A DNA stretch of 64,000 bases, taken from positions 1,488,001-1,552,000 of the forward strand of contig NZ_QXMH01000001.1 of NCBI RefSeq assembly GCF_003568665.1, given 5' to 3'. Every line of letters begins with the position of its first letter. The first letter of the stretch is position 1. Of this stretch, positions 52,204 to 61,387 are shown piece by piece. Position numbers and translations under genes: made by a program. The notes under the pieces were generated by a model that worked only from the letters and a program-made list of their open reading frames with translations, did no database searches and was not told where the DNA came from. This DNA comes from Chitinophaga alhagiae (GTDB lineage: Bacteria; Bacteroidota; Bacteroidia; Chitinophagales; Chitinophagaceae).

Positions 52204-52887
52204 CTACTGTTTGGAAGAGAACAGGCGCTTCAGCAGGCCGGGTTTCTTCTTGTCTTTCGCAATGTGCAGCACGGCAATATCATTCACCATGCGGCTGATA
52301 TCATTGGTATCAAGCCCGTTGTAATAGCCGCGGATGTACCGGTCTTTGTCTATCACCACAAACTTCTCTGTATGGATAAAATCGTCCGGGCCGCCGTCTC
52401 CTTCCACCGCGTTCACAAAAAACTCGTGGCGGGCCAGGTCATAGATCTCCTTCTTGTCCCCGGTGAGCAGCCACCAGTTCTTCGGGTCAACATTGTTCCG
52501 GTCCGCATACCGCTTGAGCATTTGTACCGTATCCCGCGTGGGGTCTACCGTAATGGAAATGATCTGTATCAGCGTATCGTTCTTTTCGTACGCGTCCTGT
52601 ACCCGTTTGAGGTGCTGTGTGAGGGTGGGGCAAATAGTGGGGCAGCTGGTAAAGAAGAAGTCTACCACCAGTATCCGGTTTTTGGCGTCGCTCAGGCGTA
52701 CCGCTTCTCCCAGCTGGTTGGTCAGCGTAAAATCTTTCACCTGGTGATACACGGTATCGTAGGTGGTTTTCCCATCTTTCACAATGGTGTCTACCCTTTC
52801 CGCAATAAGATAGGGCGGTATATGCACCACGTTCTTGCCGTAATGGTCCACTATCAGGTAACCCGCCAGGGGTACCAGCATGGCCAA
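52204..52887 (-). CDS. SCO1/SenC-family copper chaperone
   Basis: About 227 residues with membrane anchor then a thioredoxin-like domain. Copper ligands in FFFTSCPTICPT (CxxxC) and the distal His in FIHTEKF. Delivers or reduces copper for the CuA site of cytochrome oxidase subunit II. The start is unclear: the first ATG (52881) cuts the anchor, TTG is at 52887, and an in-frame ATT at 52917 would give the usual SRKALLGVALAM anchor. Follows cox4 in the locus. Confidence 0.9.
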   Translation of the reverse strand: MAMLVPLAGYLIVDHYGKNVVHIPPYLIAERVDTIVKDGKTTYDTVYHQVKDFTLTNQLGEAVRLSDAKNRILVVDFFFTSCPTICPTLTQHLKRVQDAYEKNDTLIQIISITVDPTRDTVQMLKRYADRNNVDPKNWWLLTGDKKEIYDLARHEFFVNAVEGDGGPDDFIHTEKFVVIDKDRYIRGYYNGLDTNDISRMVNDIAVLHIAKDKKKPGLLKRLFSSKQ

Positions 52888-53022
52888 TGCTACTCCTAAT
52901 AATGCTTTCCTGGAAATGACGTTAAGATTTTAAAGTGACATAAATGCAAAAATGTAAAAGTGAAGCAATCAGGTCCTGAAGGCATCACTTTTACATTCTG
53001 CGATGATCGTTGATCAATGGTG

Positions 53023-53409
53023 TTAATGATGAGCAGGCGCTGCTACAGGCGCTTCCTTTTTGACGGGCGTGCCCGGTGAAAGGTCTTTCCGCATGTTCTT
53101 CCAGGAGTCTCCATCTGCAAGGAATGCGATGATGAACCAGATGAAGAGCATCAACGGCATCAGGACGGTCATGATCAGGTTCTTGATCTCGTGCCTGAGG
53201 TGCATGAACTCTGCCACAATGTAAAAGGCTTTGAACAAGGTAAGGAGAATGAACAGTGAGTTCAGCCATAACTTGCTGGGAAAGCCTGTGTAGAGGTGCA
53301 CGAATGCCATACCTACTTCCACGATAGTGATGCCTAACAATATCCAGAACGTTTTCCAGATAACCTTTACCTGTGCGTCTTTATCGTGTGCTGAATGTGT
53401 ATGCGCCAT
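53023..53409 (-). CDS. Cytochrome c oxidase subunit IV family (caa3-type small subunit)
   Basis: 128 residues with three membrane helices (FWILLGITIVEVGMAFVHLY, LFILLTLFKAFYIVAEF, LIMTVLMPLMLFIWFIIAFL) and a basic Pro/Ala end. The family stabilises the oxidase and is encoded with subunits I-III. Lies 49 nt downstream of the cox3 stop. Confidence 0.9.
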   Translation of the reverse strand: MAHTHSAHDKDAQVKVIWKTFWILLGITIVEVGMAFVHLYTGFPSKLWLNSLFILLTLFKAFYIVAEFMHLRHEIKNLIMTVLMPLMLFIWFIIAFLADGDSWKNMRKDLSPGTPVKKEAPVAAPAHH

Positions 53410-53458
53410 GATCTAAATAATTCAGTTTCTTTTATGATAATCAATTCAATTCTGTTAC

Positions 53459-54136
53459 TTACAGCAGGTAGAAGCAGGTGAATACAAATACCCAAACCAG
53501 GTCTACAAAGTGCCAGTACAAGCCTACTTTTTCCACCATTTCGTAGTGACCGCGGTGCTCGTAGGTACCTTTCAGTACGTTGATGAGCACAATGATATTC
53601 AGTATCACACCAGACGTTACGTGCAGGCCGTGGAAACCGGTAATGGTGAAGAAGAAGTCAGTAAAGTTGGTAGAGATGGCGGCAGACCCGTCTGCGTTCG
53701 GGAAGGGGTTGCGGCCCCACCAGGCGCCTACTTCGTGCAGATGCGTCCATTCCCAGGCCTGGCAGCCAAGGAACATCAACCCGCCAACAATGGTGAGCAC
53801 CAGCCATTTGGTTACGCCCTGCCTGTCCATATACTTGCCGGCGTGCACAGCCAGTACCATGGTAACGGAACTCATGATGAGGATAAAGGTCATCAAGCTC
53901 ACAAATACCAGCGGCAAGTTGGTATGCCCCATGAACGGGAAGGAGTGGAACACCACGTTCGGGTCAGGCCAGGCTTCTGCCATGAAACGCTGCGTACCAT
54001 AAGATATCAGCAATGCGCCAAACGTGAAGGCATCGGAGATCAGGAAATACCACATCATCAACTTGCCATAGCTCACGCTGAAGGGGGAATACCCTCCGTT
54101 CCACCATTTTTTCTTCGCTGTTACTGCGTTATCCAT
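53459..54136 (-). CDS. Cytochrome c oxidase subunit III (second copy in the locus)
   Basis: 225 residues, five or more membrane helices. Family motifs include FHGLHVTSGVILNI near the C-terminus, with LYWHFVDLVWVFVFTCFYLL at the end. Precedes cox4. The paralogue 54187-54750 is shorter (187 residues). Both copies are consecutive, as in other Bacteroidota oxidase loci. Confidence 0.92.
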   Translation of the reverse strand: MDNAVTAKKKWWNGGYSPFSVSYGKLMMWYFLISDAFTFGALLISYGTQRFMAEAWPDPNVVFHSFPFMGHTNLPLVFVSLMTFILIMSSVTMVLAVHAGKYMDRQGVTKWLVLTIVGGLMFLGCQAWEWTHLHEVGAWWGRNPFPNADGSAAISTNFTDFFFTITGFHGLHVTSGVILNIIVLINVLKGTYEHRGHYEMVEKVGLYWHFVDLVWVFVFTCFYLL

Positions 54137-54186
54137 TTTTACGAATTATGAATTTTATTGGTTCTAAACAGTATCTTCTTTAAAAA

Positions 54187-54750
54187 TTATCTTGCCAGGC
54201 TGAAAAATATCAGCAGGTAAATCCAGAGCCCGTCTACAAAGTGCCAGTAAGTGGACGCCACTTCAATAGGCACCGAGCTGTAGGTCCTGATGCGCGTACG
54301 GTAAGCGCGGAAAAACAGCACCAGCAATACTACCACACCGCCGAGCACGTGCAGGATGTGCGCCCCTACTATCACGTAAATGAAAGAGGCAGACACCGTA
54401 CTGTCCAGCGCCAGCCCATGGTTCTTCATGTCTGAAAAACCGATCACCTGGCACGCGGCAAATGCCAGGCCCAGCAGCGCCGTAATGGTAATGAGCTGTT
54501 TATAGCTGCCCATGTTCCGGGCCTTGAACTGGCGTTGCGCAAAATAGATGGTTACGCTGCTCAGCAGGATAAGGCCGGTAGACACCCAGAAAATGGAGGG
54601 CAGCTCAAAGCTCAGCCAGCTGGCCTGGGCGCGTTTCACCACATAAGCACTTGTGAAGCCGATGAACATCATGGTAATGCTGGCCATGGCTATCCACATG
54701 GAGTATTTATGCGGGTGTATCTTGTTTTTTTGCGCGTTCATTGTAATCAT
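54187..54750 (-). CDS. Cytochrome c oxidase subunit III (first, shorter copy)
   Basis: 187 residues; five membrane helices. GAHILHVLGGVVVLL and the terminal YWHFVDGLWIYLLIFFSLAR are typical of subunit III. ATG 54741 is an alternative start. Follows cyoE by 7 nt. Likely a structural part of the same oxidase as its neighbour; whether each is used in the same complex is unknown. Confidence 0.9.
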   Translation of the reverse strand: MITMNAQKNKIHPHKYSMWIAMASITMMFIGFTSAYVVKRAQASWLSFELPSIFWVSTGLILLSSVTIYFAQRQFKARNMGSYKQLITITALLGLAFAACQVIGFSDMKNHGLALDSTVSASFIYVIVGAHILHVLGGVVVLLVLFFRAYRTRIRTYSSVPIEVASTYWHFVDGLWIYLLIFFSLAR

Positions 54751-54757
54751 CTCCTCA

Positions 54758-55660
54758 CTATTTTACTTTATCAAACAACAATGCCAGGAATATTACTGCC
54801 AGGTAAATGTACGAGCCGAACATCAGCTTGCGGGCCGAAGGCACATCGCATTTACGGTACAGGTTGATGGCGCGGTACAGGTAAAAACAGCCTATGAGGA
54901 TGGCCACAATAGCTGAAATATACCCGGTAAGGCCCAGCAGGTAAGGCGCTACGCCCGCCGGTATCAGCAGCAGCGCATACATGGCGCTTTGCAGGGCTAT
55001 CATTTTGCCCGGCCCCCTGTCAGACGGCATCAGCCTGAAACCCGCACGGGTATAGTCTGTATGCGCCACCCAGGCAATAGCCCAGAAATGGGGGAACTGC
55101 CAGAGGAACTGTATGGCAAACAAGGCCCAGCCGCCTTCTGAAAGGGCGTTGTCCCCTGCCGCCCAGCCTATCAGCGGGGGCAAAGCGCCGGGAAAGGCGC
55201 CCACCAGCACAGCCAGGGAGTTCCATTTTTTCCAGGGTGTGTACACAAAACCGTATATCACCAGGGAAAGCAGGCTCAGGCCCGCGGCCAGCCAGTTAAA
55301 GGTAAAACCCATAACGGCAATACCCGTGGCCCCGGTCACTACCGCCACCACACTGGCTTCGGAAACAGTAAGGCGGCCGGCGGGCAATGGCCTGGGGGCC
55401 GTGCGCGCCATCAGCTTGTCTGTTTCTTTTTCCAGTATCTGGTTAATGATATTGGCCGAGCCGGATACCAGTATGCCACCTGTAAATAATAAAAGAACTT
55501 TGATCAAGTCAAATTCCACGCCGGGCACCAGCAGGTAGGCTACCACGCAGGAAAACACTACCAGGAAGGTGAGGGTGAATTTCATCATCATGAAATAATC
55601 TTTCACCCTGCTTGCGATGGCGTATGATAAAGACAACTTTATGGAATTTTCTTGCAACAT
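54758..55660 (-). CDS. cyoE: Protoheme IX farnesyltransferase (heme O synthase)
   Basis: 300 residues, UbiA fold, about nine membrane helices. Farnesylates heme B to heme O, needed for the heme a3 site. First Asp-rich motif region NIINQILEKETDKLMARTAPRP and second WAVHTDYTRAGFRL-like segment present. Between cox3 and cox1 in the locus; a 13-bp inverted repeat lies before it. Confidence 0.93.
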   Translation of the reverse strand: MLQENSIKLSLSYAIASRVKDYFMMMKFTLTFLVVFSCVVAYLLVPGVEFDLIKVLLLFTGGILVSGSANIINQILEKETDKLMARTAPRPLPAGRLTVSEASVVAVVTGATGIAVMGFTFNWLAAGLSLLSLVIYGFVYTPWKKWNSLAVLVGAFPGALPPLIGWAAGDNALSEGGWALFAIQFLWQFPHFWAIAWVAHTDYTRAGFRLMPSDRGPGKMIALQSAMYALLLIPAGVAPYLLGLTGYISAIVAILIGCFYLYRAINLYRKCDVPSARKLMFGSYIYLAVIFLALLFDKVK

Positions 55661-55718
55661 ATGATTTCTTCACTAAATCTGTTCCACAATTTCGATCTCC
55701 CGCGCTAATTCCTGTTTT

Positions 55719-55761
55719 GTGTTGTAACTGCATAAAATTGATCCATAAGCAGTTACAACAC
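55719..55761. repeat. 13-bp perfect inverted repeat between cox1 and cyoE
   Basis: GTGTTGTAACTGC at 55719-55731 and its exact complement at 55749-55761, with a 17-nt AT-rich loop. It lies 12 nt past the cox1 stop. No T tract follows, so it may be an operator, RNA-processing site or weak terminator rather than a classical terminator. Confidence 0.75.
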
Positions 55762-55772
55762 CCTTCTACTCC

Positions 55773-57602
55773 CTAGTGGTTGGACTCGTCTGGCGATACA
55801 GGTACGGTCTGCGGAATGAAGTCCTTCCCGTCTTTACTGTAGTCATAAGCCCAGCGGTGTACCTCCGGAATTTCGCCGGGCCAGTTACCGTGGCCGGGAT
55901 TGATCGGGGTGGTCCATTCAAGTGACGTAGCGTTCCACGGGTTAGGCGTGGTGAGCTTGCGGCCTTTGAATATGCTGTAGAAGAAGTTGAAAACGAACAG
56001 CAGTTGCGTGGCGAATACAATAATTACCACGAAGCTGATGAACTGGTTCAGGCCTTCAAACTGGTTGAAGGAAGCCCAGGTAGAGTAATCAAAGTAACGG
56101 CGGGGCATGCCGGCCATCCCTTCGTAGTGCATGGGCCAGAAAATGAGGTACGCGCCCACCAGGGTGATCCAGAAGTGGATGAAGCCCAGCGTCTGGTTCA
56201 TATAACGGCCGTACATTTTCGGGAACCAGTGATAGATACCGGCAAACATGCCAAAGAACGCGGACACGCCCATTACAATGTGGAAGTGCGCAATTACAAA
56301 GTAGGTATCATGCAGGTGAATGTCTATAGCGGAGTTACCGAGCCAGATACCGGTAAGGCCACCGGAAATGAAGGTGCTCACAAAACCGATGGAGAACAGC
56401 GACGCCGGGGTGAAACGGATGTTACCACGCCAGATAGTTGTTAACCAGTTGAACACCTTGATAGCCGACGGTACGGCAATCAGCAGGGTCAGCAGTACAA
56501 AGAACGCGCCGAGGAAGGGGTTCAGCCCCGTTACGAACATGTGGTGCGCCCATACCAGGAACGCAAGGATACAGATCGCAAAGAGGGAGCCCACCATTGC
56601 CAGGTAGCCGAATATCGGCTTGCGCGAATTAACGGCCAGTATTTCAGACACCATACCCATGGCAGGGAGAATGATGATATATACTTCAGGGTGCCCCAGG
56701 AACCAGAACAAGTGCTGGTAAAGGATAGCGGAACCGCCTTCGTGGGCCAGCGCCTTACCCTGGATGAAGATCTCGCTCAGGTAGAAGCTGGTATCCGCAT
56801 GGCGGTCAAACAGCAGCAGTACGAAACCGCTCAGCAGTACCGGGAAAGACAGTACGCCCAGCACGGCGGTGAAGAAGAACGCCCAGATGGTGAGCGGCAG
56901 CCTCGTCATGCTCATGCCCTTGGTACGCATGTTCAGGATAGTGGAAATATAGTTCAGTGAGCCCAGCAGTGATGACACAACGAAGATGGCCATACTGATG
57001 AGCCAGAGGTCCATCCCTATTTTGGAACCGATGGAAGCGTCTCCCAGGGCGCTCAGCGGGGGATAAGCCGTCCAGCCTCCGGAAGCAGGCCCGGTCTGTA
57101 CGAACAGGGAGCTCATCATGATCACGCTGGCCAGGAAGAAGAACCAGTAGCTCAGCATATTCATAAATGGAGAAGCCATGTCACGCGCGCCTACCTGCAG
57201 GGGAATCAGCAGGTTGGAGAAGGTGCCGCTCAAACCGGCCGTCAGTACGAAGAATACGAGAATGGTACCATGCATGGTAACCAGGGCATAATATGCTTCA
57301 GCCGTGATCCTGCCGCCTTCGGCCCAGTGGCCGAGAATGCTTTCCAGCCAGGGGAAGGTAGCTTCAGGATAACCCAGTTGCAAACGGAACAGTACAGAGA
57401 AGAACGCCCCAATGATAGCCCAGATGATCCCTGTGATGAGGAATTGCTTGGCAATCATCTTATGGTCCATGCTGAAAACATACTTCGAAATGAAGGTCTC
57501 CTCATGATGATGGTCGTGACCATCATGGCCATTACCATGCCCGTGCTCCACGTGGCCGTGGTGCGCTAAATCTTGACTGTGCAATGTTGCTTCGTTACTC
57601 AT
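55773..57602 (-). CDS. Cytochrome c oxidase subunit I
   Basis: 609 residues, heme-copper oxidase core with 12 helices. Contains HGTILVFFVLTAGLSG, the CuB site WFLGHPEVYIIILPAMG with the cross-linked His/Tyr, HHMFVTGL and HDTYFVIAHFHIVMG, where two heme ligands lie. A His-rich N-terminus (HGHVEHGHGNGHDGHDHHH) precedes the first helix. The complex reduces O2 to water and pumps protons. A-type enzyme judged from the YIIILPAMG region; exact class not confirmed. Confidence 0.96.
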   Translation of the reverse strand: MSNEATLHSQDLAHHGHVEHGHGNGHDGHDHHHEETFISKYVFSMDHKMIAKQFLITGIIWAIIGAFFSVLFRLQLGYPEATFPWLESILGHWAEGGRITAEAYYALVTMHGTILVFFVLTAGLSGTFSNLLIPLQVGARDMASPFMNMLSYWFFFLASVIMMSSLFVQTGPASGGWTAYPPLSALGDASIGSKIGMDLWLISMAIFVVSSLLGSLNYISTILNMRTKGMSMTRLPLTIWAFFFTAVLGVLSFPVLLSGFVLLLFDRHADTSFYLSEIFIQGKALAHEGGSAILYQHLFWFLGHPEVYIIILPAMGMVSEILAVNSRKPIFGYLAMVGSLFAICILAFLVWAHHMFVTGLNPFLGAFFVLLTLLIAVPSAIKVFNWLTTIWRGNIRFTPASLFSIGFVSTFISGGLTGIWLGNSAIDIHLHDTYFVIAHFHIVMGVSAFFGMFAGIYHWFPKMYGRYMNQTLGFIHFWITLVGAYLIFWPMHYEGMAGMPRRYFDYSTWASFNQFEGLNQFISFVVIIVFATQLLFVFNFFYSIFKGRKLTTPNPWNATSLEWTTPINPGHGNWPGEIPEVHRWAYDYSKDGKDFIPQTVPVSPDESNH

Positions 57603-57693
57603 AATAAGTTCTGTTTATGATCAGCCGGTAAACGGGGCAGGCCTGCCGGCTATGTCTTTAATGTTTTCTCTTCAAAAATCGCTGGCTTCAAAA

Positions 57694-58731
57694 TTAATGG
57701 GCGGCAGCTACTGCTACGGCCTTGGTACTGTCTGCTGGCTTGGCCGGGGCAGCCTCGGGAGCCGGGTGGGCCTGGGAGTACTGCGTGGGCTGAGATGCAA
57801 GCCATGCGTCATATTCTTCCTGTGTTTCCACTACGATATTCGCTTTCATCGAATAGTGCCCCTTTCCGCACATCTGGTCACAGGCCAGTTCATATACAAA
57901 GTCCGGGTTGCCGGTACGTTTTCTCATTTCTGCCGTGGTGAACTTGGGCGTAAACCACAGGGTGGTGGGGATGCCGGGCACCGCGTCCATTTTCAGGCGG
58001 AAGTGCGGCAGGCCTACGTCATGCACCACATCGCGGGAGCCGATGATCAGTTTCACGTCCTTGCCTACTACCACGTGCAGCTCGGAAGAGATGAAATCGT
58101 CGTGATTTAGTTTATCTGCCCAGTCCTGGCCCAGCGGGTTGTTGCTTTCGTTGATCTGTTTAAAGTGGCGGCGGCCCAGCTGGCCGTCTTTCCCGGGGTA
58201 GCGCATCATCCAGTTAAACTGTTTGCCTATCACTTCTACCACCATGGCGTCTTTCGGCGCTTCGGAAGTGATGCGCATCCAGTGACGGATACCAAAAGCC
58301 ACCAGGATAGTAAGCGCAATGGCAGGGACCACCGTCCAGATCACCTCCAGTTTGTTATTGTGGGGGAAATAAAAGGCTTTGCGGCCTTCTTTTTCCTGGT
58401 ATTTGAAAGAGAACCAGAACAGGAGTATCTGTGTAACCACAAACACCGCCATGGTGATGATGAATGTCACCTTGATGAGCTGGTCCACCCCTTCGCCCTG
58501 AACGGAAGCAGACTCTCCGAGCATCTTGTCATCCAGGAGATCGTGGCACCACCATACGGCAATCAGCCCCAACACCAGGAATACGATCATCAGGAAACCG
58601 TTGATGCGGTTGGATTGCTCGCGCGATTTCTTTTCACCTTTCAGAATGGACACATATTCGCTTGCCTTCGCGATCTGGAAGATCACGACGAATATGAGAA
58701 CAACTACTAAAACTGCTAAATATCCTGACAT
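57694..58731 (-). CDS. Cytochrome c oxidase subunit II
   Basis: 345 residues. Two or three membrane helices, then the cupredoxin domain with CuA motif ACDQMCGKGHYSM (C-x3-C-x3-H-x2-M); the usual Glu is Gln. The His of the opposite strand is in VVHDVGLPHFRLKMDAVPG. Ala/Pro-rich C-terminus (PEAAPAKPADSTKA). Receives electrons from cytochrome c. Precedes cox1 with 91 nt between. Confidence 0.95.
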   Translation of the reverse strand: MSGYLAVLVVVLIFVVIFQIAKASEYVSILKGEKKSREQSNRINGFLMIVFLVLGLIAVWWCHDLLDDKMLGESASVQGEGVDQLIKVTFIITMAVFVVTQILLFWFSFKYQEKEGRKAFYFPHNNKLEVIWTVVPAIALTILVAFGIRHWMRITSEAPKDAMVVEVIGKQFNWMMRYPGKDGQLGRRHFKQINESNNPLGQDWADKLNHDDFISSELHVVVGKDVKLIIGSRDVVHDVGLPHFRLKMDAVPGIPTTLWFTPKFTTAEMRKRTGNPDFVYELACDQMCGKGHYSMKANIVVETQEEYDAWLASQPTQYSQAHPAPEAAPAKPADSTKAVAVAAAH

Positions 58732-58795
58732 TGCTATGAATAATAATTAAGTTATCTAATGCTAAACGTTTTTTCTCCTTTCGTTACGCCACGCA

Positions 58796-59995
58796 TCAGG
58801 TGTGGTGTACAATACTTTCTTTCAGGTAAGGATGATTTTTCGGCGTCAGCGGCGCTTTGGCCAGCTGGTTAGCCGTAACCCAGATGATCAGTCCCACAAA
58901 CCCGAGGCCGATACCCAGTTCAAACCAGGGGAAATTCAGCTCTTTTACGGTAGCCGGCATTACCATCTGGAAGAAATCAAGCCAGTGGCCGAAAATAACT
59001 ACTCCTGACATTACGGCCATTACTGTATAGTTCCTTTTGGTGGAGCGTTTCATAAAGATCAACAGCGGTACAATGAAGTTAATGATCAGGTTCAGGAAGA
59101 ACACGGGCCTGAAAGCACCCCATACGCGGGGCTGGAAGTAGACCGTTTCTTCCGGCATGTTGGCGTACCAGATCAGCATGTACTGGGAGAACCAGAGGTA
59201 CGTCCAGAAGATGCTGAAGGCAAAGATGAACTTGCCGAGGTCATGCAGGTGCTCTTCATTTACCCAGGGCAGGTAACCATTGCCTTTCAGGTAGATCACG
59301 AACAATGCGATCAGGGAAAGGCCTGATACCCAGGTGCTGGCGAAGGTGTACCAGCTATACATGGTAGAGAACCAGTGCGCGTCTATGCTCATGAGCCAGA
59401 TCCACGGGGTGGTGGAGCCCATGGTAAGCGCGTAAACCACTATGAAAACGGCGCACCAAACGGTGCCGTTCCAGAGGAGGGTCCTGCGGCTGTTCTGGTC
59501 CAGCTTCATGGTATCTTCAGCGAGGGACATTTTCCGGATCTTCAGCGTCAGCGCCGTCCATGCGCCAATGGTGATCACCGTGAAGATGGTTACCATGGAG
59601 GGGTTCAGGAAGGGAGATTTGAACTCCAGTATCCTGTCTCCTTCCGGGTGGATCCAGTGGTAAATGTGCCCTTTGTTACCAAAGATCAGGAAAGCCAGCA
59701 CAACCAGCAAAATTGCGCTCAGTACGGGTACAGCCATGGATATTGCTTCAGGCACGCGGCGGAACGCTATCTGCCAGCCGCCCTGGGCCAGTGTGGTTGC
59801 CGCAATGAAGAAGGTACTGGCCAACACCACCATCAGGAAGTAGGTGCTGTTTTGCAGTAAGCCTGCCCAGAAACGGGTGGAACCATGCTCGCCATGGAAT
59901 GCAAATAATCCGATCAATAAAGTCAGCAAGCCAATACCCAAAAGCACGTAGCTGGTCGTTTTTAATCTTGCTGGTACTACAAATTGGTCCTTCAT
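58796..59995 (-). CDS. Alternative complex III subunit ActF (quinol:cytochrome c oxidoreductase)
   Basis: 399 residues, about ten membrane helices, NrfD-like in part. Alternative complex III oxidises menaquinol and passes electrons to cytochrome c, replacing the bc1 complex. Contains WLMSIDAHWFSTMYSWYTFASTW and conserved EEHLHDLGKFIFAFSIFW. It is the last ACIII gene before cox2, 64 nt away, in the order ActB-C-D-E-F-cox2-cox1. Confidence 0.9.
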   Translation of the reverse strand: MKDQFVVPARLKTTSYVLLGIGLLTLLIGLFAFHGEHGSTRFWAGLLQNSTYFLMVVLASTFFIAATTLAQGGWQIAFRRVPEAISMAVPVLSAILLVVLAFLIFGNKGHIYHWIHPEGDRILEFKSPFLNPSMVTIFTVITIGAWTALTLKIRKMSLAEDTMKLDQNSRRTLLWNGTVWCAVFIVVYALTMGSTTPWIWLMSIDAHWFSTMYSWYTFASTWVSGLSLIALFVIYLKGNGYLPWVNEEHLHDLGKFIFAFSIFWTYLWFSQYMLIWYANMPEETVYFQPRVWGAFRPVFFLNLIINFIVPLLIFMKRSTKRNYTVMAVMSGVVIFGHWLDFFQMVMPATVKELNFPWFELGIGLGFVGLIIWVTANQLAKAPLTPKNHPYLKESIVHHT

Positions 59996-60040
59996 TACCG
60001 TTGTATATTAAATACTAAGTTGAAATGCGTTTAAAACAAA

Positions 60041-60667
60041 TTACTGTGCCTGCGCTACTGCCGGTGCGCCTGCCGCAGCAGTTGAGTCTGCCGCGGGTGC
60101 CGCCGGTGCATTACCGCCGCCCTGTATGTTCTTGATATAGGCTACCACTTTCCAGCGCTGCTCCATATCCAGCTGGCTGGCGTAGCTGCCCATCACGTTG
60201 TACCCGTAGGTGATTACGTGAAAGATACGGCCTTCGCTGAAGCCCAGCACCTTGCCTGCAATGAAAGATGCAGGGGCTGCGGGGTACGGGCCGTCCCCAC
60301 CTTTGTACAGGGGGCCGTTACCGTCCAGCTTCTGGCCATGGCATACGCCGCAGTAGATATCATAAAGGCGCTTGCCTTCCTTGATACCGGCTTCATCCAA
60401 CACCAGCGGGTTCTTCACCAGGTTTGCCTGTGCCGTATCTTCCGCTTTCAGGTGATAGGGCAGCATGGCGCCTCTCTTAACCGTACCTTCCACCGGTTTC
60501 AGGCCGGCCAGGCGGCCGCTGTAGAACTCGTATGCACGGGACTCGTACATATCAGGCATATAGATCTTACCGGGCTTTCTATTATGTGCTCCCTTGTTAC
60601 CGCAGGCGGACAATAATGCCCCGCCGGCCAAGGCTGCTACAATCAGTATGTTGGAAGTCCTTTTCAT
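60041..60667 (-). CDS. Alternative complex III subunit ActE, mono-heme cytochrome c lipoprotein
   Basis: 208 residues. Lipoprotein signal with LLSACG lipobox, mature Cys near residue 22. One heme c site YCGVCHGQ (CxxCH) with distal Met probably in YNVMGSYASQL. Ala/Pro-rich tail. Electron acceptor subunit of ACIII on the periplasmic side. Sits between ActD and ActF. Confidence 0.93.
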   Translation of the reverse strand: MKRTSNILIVAALAGGALLSACGNKGAHNRKPGKIYMPDMYESRAYEFYSGRLAGLKPVEGTVKRGAMLPYHLKAEDTAQANLVKNPLVLDEAGIKEGKRLYDIYCGVCHGQKLDGNGPLYKGGDGPYPAAPASFIAGKVLGFSEGRIFHVITYGYNVMGSYASQLDMEQRWKVVAYIKNIQGGGNAPAAPAADSTAAAGAPAVAQAQ

Positions 60668-60753
60668 CCGTAATTAGTTGTCTTTTCAGTGGTCGGATGG
60701 AACCTTGCTTGGCTCGGTCTCATCTCGTTTATATTCTAGCTGATCTCTTTTGT

Positions 60754-61347
60754 TTATGCGTTCAGCGGTTCAATCTGTTTGGTGAACAGCTTGTCTTCCC
60801 TGTCAAAGCGGCCTAACCACCAGCCGGCTTCTGCGGTCTGTTCATTGATCTCCTTGGCGCCCACACTGTCCAGGAAGGCTTTCACCTCTTCAGGACGGGT
60901 TTTTTCCGTTACCTCAATGGCCATCACGAACAGGTCGTCCGTTTGCCGCGGGTGGAAAATGTGTTTTTTCACAAAGGGGGCCATCTGGCAGAGGTACATG
61001 AAGGTCATTACCATCCCTACGGCAGAAAACAGTACGGTCAGCTCAAAGGTGATGGGAATGAAAGCGGGCAGCGGAAAGTGCGGCTTGCCGCCAATGTTCA
61101 TGGGCCAGTCTGTTGTAAATACCCAGCTCATGAAAGATAATGCGGTAGTGGTACCGGTAATACCGTAAATGAACCCGGCGGTGTGCAGGCTGGTTTCCCG
61201 CAGGCCCAGGGCATGGTCAAGCCCGTGTACGGGGAAAGGCGTGTACACATCGTGTATCTTGTACCCGGCTGCGCGTACCTTCTTTACCGCCGGAAACAGT
61301 ACCGCCTCATCGTCAAAACAGCCTACAACAAATTTTTTAACAGCCAT
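60754..61347 (-). CDS. Alternative complex III subunit ActD (DUF3341)
   Basis: 197 residues with two membrane helices in the middle (TAGFIYGITGTTTALSFMSWVF and FELTVLFSAVGMVMTFMYLC). Start FVVGCFDDEAVLFPAVKKVRAAGYKIHDVYTPFPVHGLD is the DUF3341 mark. Membrane subunit without cofactors. Precedes ActE with 86 nt between. Confidence 0.92.
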   Translation of the reverse strand: MAVKKFVVGCFDDEAVLFPAVKKVRAAGYKIHDVYTPFPVHGLDHALGLRETSLHTAGFIYGITGTTTALSFMSWVFTTDWPMNIGGKPHFPLPAFIPITFELTVLFSAVGMVMTFMYLCQMAPFVKKHIFHPRQTDDLFVMAIEVTEKTRPEEVKAFLDSVGAKEINEQTAEAGWWLGRFDREDKLFTKQIEPLNA

Positions 61348-61387
61348 ATGGATAAATATTCAATAATCCGTTAATCAAATTCAATTC

